Part shown: positions 16,215 through 23,950 of the stretch, piece by piece
How positions within the stretch are numbered: position 1 is the first letter of the stretch
Layout of the letters: every line of letters begins with the position of its first letter
Assembly (NCBI GenBank): GCA_017409465.1
Contig: JAFQSQ010000052.1
Location: forward strand, 1-36,690
Direction of reading: 5' to 3'
DNA from: Akkermansia sp.
GTDB lineage: Bacteria > Verrucomicrobiota > Verrucomicrobiia > Verrucomicrobiales > Akkermansiaceae
Length of the DNA: 36,690 nucleotides
The notes under the pieces: model-generated
What the model was told of the DNA's origin: nothing
Databases searched by the model: none
Seen by the model: only the letters and a program-made list of their open reading frames with translations
Position numbers and translations under genes: made by a program

Positions 16215-16334
16215 GTGCGGGCAAGCCCGCACGCGAAATTGCCCTGACGGGCAGCGAAATTCTCGCCTGCGGCTCGAGCGAAATTATCCACAGGGTGGAT
16301 AGCGAAATTACCGCCGAAACGGCGGTAGTGAAAC
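16215..16334. repeat. Array of five different hairpins separated by GCGAAATT
   Basis: Four copies of GCGAAATT (16233-16240, 16254-16261, 16278-16285, 16302-16309) and a degenerate GTGAAAC (16328-16334) each follow a self-complementary segment: GTGCGGGC/GCCCGCAC, TGCCC/GGGCA, an imperfect CTCG/CGAG, TATCCAC/GTGGATA and ACCGCC/GGCGGT. The linker is constant while stem sequences differ completely yet stay self-paired. Units are about 20-25 bases. The array ends four bases before copy 2 of the 81-bp repeat. It is not coding and not a CRISPR, because the spacers are palindromes and the repeat is only 8 bases. Confidence 0.9.
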
Positions 16335-16337
16335 AGA

Positions 16338-16418
16338 AACCACCGGTCAAACGCCATCGGCTCCGGGCTGCCTGGCTGTGCCTGCCGACGAGTAGTCGCA
16401 CAACAAGGGAGCTTCGGC
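16338..16418. repeat. 81-bp dispersed repeat, copy 2
   Basis: This copy matches 14868-14948 in the same orientation with two differences. It directly follows the GCGAAATT hairpin array, which copy 1 lacks. Internal complementarity (CGAC/GTCG around 16387-16399) suggests a folded single strand. Confidence 0.9.
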
Positions 16419-16549
16419 ATATATGGACTCCCCCCCTACCCAGCCTCTTTGAGGGGGAGAGCGCCTCATTCTTACAAAGAAGGCCGATTCCGGCACGCAG
16501 ACGGAATCCGGCATCTGTTGCGATTTGACGTTGGTTCTGCATTTTATTA
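16419..16549. other. Gene-free DNA with one further hairpin
   Basis: GATTCCG (16484-16490) pairs with CGGAATC (16500-16506) across a 9-base loop. TTGACG (16525-16530), a 17-base spacer and TATTGC (16548-16553) form a possible second promoter for the gene at 16586. Nothing coding is seen. Confidence 0.4.
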
Positions 16550-16578
16550 TTGCGGATTCCCGAACACCACTATATAAA
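16550..16578 (+). promoter_or_regulatory. Promoter with the TTGCGGATTC core
   Basis: TTGCGG (16550-16555), 17 bases and TATAAA (16573-16578) lie directly before the gene at 16586. The first ten bases, TTGCGGATTC, are the same as in the promoter cassettes near 30155, 33080 and 34015. The -10 is so close to the ATG that the transcript would be almost leaderless, although AAGG at 16581-16584 could serve the upstream alternative promoter. Confidence 0.55.
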
Positions 16579-16585
16579 ATAAGGC

Positions 16586-16954
16586 ATGGATAAGTACACC
16601 CGCGCCATCAGAGCAGCCTGTGCCATCTGGCTGCTGATCTTCTGTTTCTTCTCCTTTCCCTGGGGGCTGGCGTATGCGGCACCGGTACTGCTGGCGTTTG
16701 CCGTGACGTGGCGTAAGGGCTGGTGCAGTCAGGTGGGAATAGCGGCCGGTTGCGTGTCGTTGCTGTTCACCGGATATTTTCTGATTCGCTTTGCCTGTTG
16801 GAAAGCTGCCGGGAACTATGATGCACAGGAAGCTGTAGGACTTGTCTTCCTGTTCATTTATCAGGTCGGCATCAGTCTGGCAGCTATGGTATTCACCTGG
16901 TTGTTCTGTAGCGCCTATCGCAATTTGTCCGCCCCGTACGACAGGCAGAAGTAA
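16586..16954 (+). CDS. Small integral membrane protein
   Basis: The 122-residue protein is mostly hydrophobic: about 11-42 (probably two helices around PWGLAYAAP), 48-71 and 82-110, giving three or four membrane spans. It has a basic loop, TWRKGWCSQ, and a polar C-terminus (APYDRQK). I recognise no family and no catalytic residues. It is a lone gene between the hairpin array and the giant PEP-CTERM gene, which is on the other strand. Confidence 0.65.
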   Translation: MDKYTRAIRAACAIWLLIFCFFSFPWGLAYAAPVLLAFAVTWRKGWCSQVGIAAGCVSLLFTGYFLIRFACWKAAGNYDAQEAVGLVFLFIYQVGISLAAMVFTWLFCSAYRNLSAPYDRQK

Positions 16955-17009
16955 TGCTGGCGCAGGCTCTCATGGCGTTCTCATGTCACGGTAAGCTCAT
17001 GCATGATTT

Positions 17010-17047
17010 TTCTCCTGGTTTACTCCCGCCAAATCACCGGGAGAAGT
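17010..17047. other. Hairpin between converging genes
   Basis: TTCTCCTGGT and its near complement ACCGGGAGAA form an imperfect stem around CTCCCGCC, between the membrane protein and the end of the PEP-CTERM gene. No T run follows on either strand, so terminator activity is uncertain. The region 16955-17206 otherwise holds only the open minus-strand frame described under findings. Confidence 0.3.
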
Positions 17048-17206
17048 TTCTTGATGGCTCCCACACCATCACCATTTCCTGCTGTGCCGGCGGCATGTCA
17101 ACGCTTTTTCACGCCGTTATGTACCCCGGCTGCTGCTTAAGAATGCGCAGCAGCTTTGCCGCCGCCGCATCCGGCCGCAGCTCCCGCACCTGTGCCGCCG
17201 TGTCTG

Positions 17207-20200
17207 CTACTTTCTTCTCCTGCGGCGGATTGCGAGCATGGAAAGCGCCAGCAGGCTCAGGGTTGCAGTAGAGGGTTCCGGCACAACAGCAAACCAGAGC
17301 ATGTTGTTGTCGGCTACATAGCCTCCCCCGATGTATTCGCTGACGAAACCGGAGGTTACCCAGAGGGCGCTGACATCTTGTCCGGCGGCATCCAGCAGGG
17401 TGAAATTAATACCATCCCCCAGCACACCATCGGTGAAAAGCCCCTCCTCCTCAAAAAGGAAGCTTCCCGCTCCGCTTATCTGAACGCCAACAAAGGACGC
17501 ACCGGAGCGGTTGACATCTTCCCAACCACCCCCATCCCCGGACAACACCAGCGTGAGGCCGTCACCGCGGACGTCGACATTCTGCAGCTGGTTTACCGAT
17601 ACCTGTGCAATTTTAGTACCTTTCTCTGTGGTGCTTACAACAGGTGCGGCAGTCGGAGTCAACTCCAGCGTGGTCTTGCTGCTCACCGTCATCACGGATC
17701 TGGCAGACGGTTGTTCGTTGTTGCTGCCGGCAATGACCGAGTCGGCATAGATATGTACCATTTCCTTCACGTCCAGCGAACACCCATCATGCAAATCCAC
17801 CAGGCTGAGTCGGAGGCTCATGTCATGCAGCTCCATAGCCTCGGTCGTTCCCATGGAGGAGATGGCAACGTTTTTCGCCAGAGACGGGGTTGTGTCTGTG
17901 CCGCCCAGACTCACCATTGTACCACTGTTTTCCAGATGCAGATTATTAACACTTGCGTCCGACTCATTGTTGTTCGTTACTGCGGCATCCACGCCGGTCA
18001 TATCCATGACCCCGCTGGCGTCTGTAGTTTCCTTAATGGAGCCGCCCAGGAGCACATGACCACCATCCCGCAAGGTCACCTGGTTCATGTACTGCTTCGT
18101 TGCGCCATCGGTAAACTGGATACCAGCCTGACCCCCGGCTACGGTTACTGCTATGTCTGCGGTGGTTTCGGAAGCGGAGCTGTTGGCATCCCGCACCTGC
18201 AGCACGGTCATGCTCTTCACGTTGATATCGCCGGTGAACTGGTGGATGTCGCGGATGGCGGCGTAGCCTACCATCGGACCTGTTTCGCCCTCATAGCCCA
18301 GACCATCGTCACGCATTTGCGCATCCCCTGCGGCCTGTGCAGCAGCACTGATTTGTTCGTTGTTGAAGATGAGGTGAACATCCTTTCCCGCCATTTCTCC
18401 CAGCAGGCGGATAGCGTGGCTGCTGCCGTAGCGGTTGAACTCATCATTCTCCTCATTGATGGAGGCATCCGGATTGAAATTGTGCGTATTGACGGTAACG
18501 GTGGCTCCGGAGACAATATCTGTTCTTACCTCTAGGGATTCGTCCTCACCATTGATGTTTTCCGTGCGACGATAATCGGTGAACCAATCTCCATGCCCGG
18601 CGATGGTGGCACCATCTGCAAGCAGCACGAAGGCAGAAGGCGCAATTTCTGTAAGCGTGATGGAGCCGTCCGGATTAATGAGCTCTTGCTTAGTCTTGCC
18701 GATACCTGCACCAACTCCGGCAAAGGCATCCTCAGTGGCATCGTTGTCCATGGCCAGCACGCCGCCTTTACCCACCACCAGCGCGTGGGGATAGGTAAGA
18801 CCGACATCTCCCACAACCAGGAAGGTCTCGTCCATCATGTCCAGCGAATGCAAGACCAACGCTTCATCCACCACAAAATGACCGCCCTGTATGGTCAACT
18901 CATTCAGCCAGGCACTGTTGACGGATTGGGTGGCGTTACCTTCCTTCAGTACGTTGAGCTCGCCATCTGCATCGTGGCGGCCGTAATGGTGTTTTTCATG
19001 GCCGATATCCGTAGGCGTGCCTTCATACTGCACGGTTTTCTGGAAGTCGCCGAAACCGAGCACACCATCATAATCACCCTGAATGGTACCCAGTATCTGC
19101 AGTGTGATGGCCTTTTCGTGGCTCATGTTCACAACGGAGGAATTGATGCGTGCACCACTGTTTCCGCCGCCAATCAGGGAGTTTACCTGCGCAATCTGAG
19201 GGGAACCGGCGGTTGCCGTTCCCAGCGCATCCAGCGCCAGCACAGTGCGCTCCGTACCATGCTCTACCGACAGGTCGATGTTGGCGTTGAGCCAGTTACC
19301 GCCGCTGGCATCCTGTGCTTTGTCCACGGTCATGATTTCCAGCTGCACCTTGCCGCCGGCGGCATCCGGGTCTGTGGTACCCTGGAAATTGCCGTCCATT
19401 CTCACCGTGCCGTGGAAGTTGTCCGGATTAAGCACCTTGAAGACGGCATAGCTGTACTGGCCCGTTTTATGGGAAAAACCATAGAGCGTCACCACTGTAT
19501 CGGTGTCGCCCGCCAGCGTGGTTAACACCATCTTCTTATCGTGGGCGTTGCCCAGTCGGGCATCCACCAGCGCATCATAGTCCGCGTTGCTGGGGTCCAC
19601 ATACACGGAAGTTCTGACGGTATTCTGAATAACCGTGGTTTCCATCTGTTCGCCCTTGAAGGCGTGCAGATGCGCATATTCCGCCTTGTTGTCCGCAAAA
19701 TCCGCCTGCAAGAAAGAGCCATTGACAATGTATATCTCACCGGTGCCCAGCGCATTCTTATGCTGCATCACGATGCGGCCACCTTCCAGCACCGTACCGC
19801 CGGTAAAGCTGTTATCCGTAGCCAGCACCGCTGTGCCGTCACCCATCTTGCGGAGGCTCGTGGTGCCGCCCTGGAACGCCTCATTCAGCTCAGAGTCCTG
19901 AGCCTCATCTATATACCCCGAGCCATAGAAATAATAGTTGGTAGCATCATCGGTGTTCTTATCATTCAAGTTAAAATCCGCGCCAATAACAATGGAGGCA
20001 GGAGCCACGCGCCCCACAATCTGCACTTTTTGGTAACCCACGGCGGCATCCTCCACGCCGTCAATGGCAAAGCCCTCCTCCCCGGCCAGAACCACATTAC
20101 CATCATGCAGTGGGGTGGTTACATTCACAGTGTCGATACTGTTCAACGCAGAGATTCCATCCCACTTCACGGGCTCGTAAAGATTGCCAAAGAGTACAAG

Positions 20201-22664
20201 AAGGCCATCTTCATAATTGCGGTTTTCTTTCCACCTGTGATCAGCATCATCCACACTTTGCGTGGTGGAGTTCTGCCATATATAGTTGGCAGTTACACCC
20301 TCATAACTACCGGAAAGCATGCCGGACCATGTGCGGCGCGGGTCGCCCACCACATTCATGACCAGATAATCTCTGCCGTCTTTTTTCTGGATATCCAGCT
20401 CGCCATAATAACCGGAACCCAGTGAAATATTACGCCCGGTGATGGCAGCGTTAGGATTGCCTGCATCAGTATTCACAACAATGGCATCAGCAGATGCCAG
20501 ATAGTACGTCAGCTCGGGGTCATACTGCTCAGCGAGATTAACGTTGCTGAAGTTAAGCGTGATATTGGTAGAGTTAAACACAGTCAGCGTATCGCTCACA
20601 TCCAACAGAGTATAGACATAGTTTGTTCCCGTTGAAGGCATCACGCTGTTAATATCGAAAACGATATTGGTACCTGCGCCGGAGTCTGCCAGGGTGAGGC
20701 TGCCCTCTACTATAGCCTGAGTCGGCAGAGTGATTCTGCCCGGCTGCTTGGTGGCACTTACCTCCAGCAGCCCGCCACCTACTGTCAGCTCGGTATTGGT
20801 GATGCCGGAGAGGTAGTCCCACGGATTGTCCTTTACACCGATTCCGGTGACTCCCAGTTTCAGCACGGAAGAACCTGCCAGTTTCAGGGCACCGCTCACG
20901 GAAAGATTATTGAAACCGAGTATACCATCCATCACCGACAAGTTCACCAGATTGGCAGAATGAATATACTGGGTTGCCAGGCCTCTCTTTTCCAGACTGA
21001 GCATCTCCACACCCAGCGAGCCATCACCGAAAGAGGCGGGGTTGGCTGGTTTATTTTCTTCATCAACGGAAGAAGTTGACAAATCAATGTAAGCCTCTGT
21101 GGGGCGGGTATAGGAATGGGCAAAGCCCATGGAACCGGAAAAGATGTGTTCATCGGAGGAATTATCCTCCAGCACCAGATTGGTGATACCATCTGTCACC
21201 ACGCGGACTGCCCAACGCTCATCCGCTTGCTTCATGAGGTCATTTTTGGGGAACTTACCCTCACCCAAAGCAGTGGTAGTCTGCTGGTTGTCTTTTTCCC
21301 ATGAGAAATTCCACCCTTTCCCCAGAAACTCAGCTTCCAGAGATTGGATGGTGATGTGTGAGCTCTCACTCAATACCAGAATATTATCTGAGGTGAGAGC
21401 TTTCCCTATATCACCATATTTGTATTTATTGTTGCCGGCATCGCGTATTCTCGGGTTGTCGCGCGTTAAATCCAGACAAGCCTCGGAGAACACATCATCC
21501 ACCAGAACCAACTGCACCGCACCGCAAAGGAATCTTTCGTCCGCAACGGAGCCTTCGTGGTTGCCTTTTGTTCGATGGTTGAATTCGTTTAAGAGCCGCA
21601 CCGTGCCGGTGAAACGCTCCGGAGTCTCCCCCGGTGCGGAAACCGCCTGTTTCTCATTGATGGCAAAGGAGGATACATAGTTAAACGCTACCCTACCATT
21701 GCTCTGGTAGGCTTCGTAATCCGTCGGCATGACCATATAGGAGTAGCCATAGAGCCACAGCTCACCATCACCGCTGAGACCGCCGGTCAGGTTCAGGGTG
21801 CGCCAATCAGTCGGCACTCGGTCCTCTCCGTAGGAGCCGGTGCCGGTGGAAATGGTGACGTTTCCGGTGATATCCAGCCTATTTCTCAGCTCCGGTGCTC
21901 GGTATGCGGCATCGGAAGAATGGTAGTTCACCAGCAGCTCAGAACCATTGGCCATGCTGATGGCACCCGAACCGGCCGCATAGTCACAGCCGATGTAGAG
22001 GGTTGTATCCGCCCCCATGAAAATGCCGCCGCTGAATGTGTTGGCAGTGTTAAGGATAGCGGTGGCGGCGCCTTCGAGGGTAAGGGATGTTGCGCGGATG
22101 TTGCCGTTGCTGTCCGTATAGTCTGCGATGCTTCCGGGGCCATTAAAGGAATAGCCGTAATTCAGCACGGCACTGCCGGTGCCGCTGGTTTCTGTCGCGT
22201 TATCGGCGCTGATAACGATACTTCCCGGCGCTACGGTGTCGCTCAGGGTAATGTCACGTTGGCTGCTGCTGTCATCGAACTGCACCGGGCGCCCATCCGA
22301 ATAGGGCCCATCCTGCCAATTCGAGCTTTCTGCCGTTTCCTGACTCTGCCAGACACCATCCACCCCGCCTTTCCATATCAGAGCAGGCATGGCAGCTACA
22401 TCCAATGAAGCAGCCACCGGCTCACCGGCGTCCCCGGCTAATGCCGTGTACAAAATAGCTTCTCCATGAGCTTCCTCCGCCGTAGAGTCAGCCGCGTCAT
22501 CCTCCACAACATATTGTACCCCTTCTAGAATTGGGGGGGGGGGTAGCTATATCTTGTGCAAGACATGTATCAAAACCTGCCCCTAAAACGACATAAAAAA
22601 GCGAACCGGCCACCGCACTCGCCCGAAAACTACAGGAACAGCAAGATGAACACCTCTTTTTCAT
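17207..22664 (-). CDS. Giant PEP-CTERM beta-helix surface protein, frame broken at a homopolymer
   Basis: The gene has two parts in different frames. From the ATG at 22664 a signal peptide is read (MKKRCSSCCSCSFRASAVAG, then LFYVVLGAGFDTCLAQD), ending after IATPPP and a premature stop near 22497. From about 22530 another frame continues for over 1760 residues. Its passenger has autotransporter-type beta-strand repeats (NTFSGGIFMGADTTLYIG, NSFTGGTVLEGGRIVMQH) and ends VPEPSTATLSLLALSMLA with RRRRRK, a PEP-CTERM signal. The switch point is an 11-base G/C run (22533-22543). Ten or thirteen bases would join the frames as ATPP-ILEGVQYVVEDDA. The protein is therefore probably phase-variable and OFF in this copy; an assembly error in the run is the alternative. 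Confidence 0.85.
22533..22543 (-). promoter_or_regulatory. Homopolymeric tract, likely phase-variation switch
   Basis: Eleven consecutive G (C on the coding strand) lie 121 bases into the coding region of the giant PEP-CTERM protein, just after the signal peptide. With eleven bases the frame ends after 55 codons; with ten it continues into the passenger. Slipped-strand mispairing at such tracts is a known ON/OFF mechanism for surface proteins. Confidence 0.75.
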
Positions 22665-22858
22665 AAAGCATTTACAGGACAAATTGATGACAATCGACTC
22701 GAATACAGCAGAACGCGGGTGTTGTACCACTTTCGAGAGTTTATTACAAGCTAATAATTAGGAAACGTCGTCATAGAGACATAACCGCCCCGAAAAGAAC
22801 GCGGCAGAAAGAGGGGCAACTTGTTATAAAGTATGGGCATCTCCCATACGCGCCATAA

Positions 22859-23200
22859 AAGCCGGAAACCGGGCAGAAGGAAACGGATATCCTCAGGTTC
22901 TTCCGCCCCGCTGACTGGACTACGGATGAGGCCGGTAATGTCCTGCTCATCTTCGTGGACCCGGTGGGCAACTGGAACAATGGTTATTATATCATCTACC
23001 GCCGCAATGACCGGGATATGTTCGAATACACGGGAACGGTACATGTCGGTTCTCATATAGGCTGCTGGAAGAATGAGATTGAGTTTGTGGAAGATGGCTT
23101 TATCCTCACTTTTGACAACATCCAGGGACAGCCTGCTATCCGCCACTTGTTCCGATATGATAATCCGGAAGATTTCTGCATTCCCCGCCATGCTCACTAA
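22859..23200 (+). pseudogene. C-terminal fragment of an unknown protein
   Basis: An open frame without a start runs from just after a stop at 22856 to TAA at 23198. It codes for FFRPADWTTDEAGNVLLIF, then GYYIIYRRNDRDMFEYTG, WKNEIEFVEDGFILTFDN and FRYDNPEDFCIP. The composition is protein-like (aromatic and acidic residues in alternating strands) and resembles the mature parts of the small proteins at 32482 and 35522. The first part of the gene is missing, so this is probably a remnant of the same lipoprotein cluster. It is followed, like the gene at 32482, by a promoter cassette. Confidence 0.55.
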
Positions 23201-23210
23201 TCAGCAAATC

Positions 23211-23353
23211 CTCCCCTTGCTGTCCTGTTTTTGCGATATTGGTAACAAAAATACAGGATACGCGCAGCAAAATGCCCGCTGGGGAGCGTCTATTCATTAA
23301 AAAAGAGTACTTTCTGACATTTCTGGTTGCGGATTTGCGAAGAAAATGTATTA
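23211..23353 (+). repeat. Promoter cassette, copy A (interrupted)
   Basis: Copy A shares with copies B-D the blocks GTAACAAAAAT, CAGCAAAATGCCCGC, GAGCGTCTATT, ACTTTCTG and GGTTGCGGATT. Its left part (TTGC...CTGTTTTTGCG) is shared only with copy B. The promoter TTGCGG (23327-23332), 16 bases, TATTAT (23349-23354) is cut by the IS630 derivative, which enters at a TA within the -10. Confidence 0.8.
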
Positions 23354-23876
23354 TTGCTCCGGCAATAGAAAATGGCGGTTATTTCTGAGCATAGGAAACA
23401 CTCTTCTTTTTGAAAAGATTTGCCATTTTTGTCTTATTTTTCTGATTATCTTCCATGTGTTCGCGCATCTGTTGTTCAAGTTCCTTTTTATTTTTTGCCG
23501 GCTCTCTTTGCCCAATCGCGCTTTTTAGGTCGGCGTTAACCAATTCATCAGGATTGAGTTCGGGCGAATAGGCAGGTAAATAAAAAACGTGAATCTTAGC
23601 GCTGTGTTTCTTATTGTTCTGGCAATGAAAGATTGATCGGTCGAAAAGATGGAAATTTGCCGGGAAGTACGAAGTCAAAAGGACGATGGACAAGGTACAG
23701 AATTCCGCTCGCTCTGCTCGCATGATGAACGATGAAGGACTCTTAGCGTTAGTTGAAACCATCTGCGCGCAGCGCAGCGAACTTTTCATTCGTACTTCGT
23801 CATTCGTCAATCGTACTTCCCTACAACTTCCCATTTGGCTAATCGCTTGAGCAGCCATAAAAAATTGCCGGAGCAA
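23354..23876. mobile_element. IS630-family derivative, 523 bp, with TA target duplication
   Basis: Perfect 13-base terminal inverted repeats, TTGCTCCGGCAAT (23354-23366) and ATTGCCGGAGCAA (23864-23876), are flanked on both sides by TA, the target duplicated by IS630/Tc1-type elements. The element is about half normal length. It keeps only the C-terminal part of the transposase (23379-23618), and the rest (about 23640-23860) is unrelated DNA containing repeated CATTCGTACTTCGTCATTCG-like words. It is therefore a deletion derivative that needs a transposase supplied elsewhere. The left end sits in the -10 of promoter cassette A. Confidence 0.85.
23379..23618 (-). pseudogene. IS630-type transposase C-terminal remnant
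   Basis: The frame contains KIHVFYLPAYSPELNPDELV, followed by NADLKSAIGQREP, and ends NLFKKKSVSYAQK. This is the classic end of IS630 (DDE_3) transposases, where the PYSPELNP-x-E motif carries the last catalytic acidic residue. The upstream two thirds with the first two acidic residues are absent, so the fragment is inactive. The open frame runs further upstream to 23876, but that part shows no transposase similarity. Confidence 0.85.
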
Positions 23877-23950
23877 TAATGCAGCTCCTTTTCATCGCCA
23901 ACCAATAAAACGAAGCAAGTCAAAAAATACTCAAGAGCACCGGAAGTCGG

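Noticed and set aside
16215..16334. CRISPR array
   Set aside because: The constant part is only 8 bases, the spacers are themselves palindromes of 12-17 bases, and there are no cas genes.
16189..16542. Minus-strand frame through the 81-bp repeat and hairpin array
   Set aside because: The repeat is open in one frame in both copies, but the flanking sequence differs, there is no start signal, and the array forces a repeated NFA pattern typical of non-coding repeats.
17156..18535. 459-codon plus-strand frame
   Set aside because: It is a shadow of the giant PEP-CTERM gene, with no start context and His/Gly-rich nonsense composition.
22831..22849. Hairpin GTATGGG/CCCATAC as a terminator
   Set aside because: No T run follows on either strand and no gene ends nearby.
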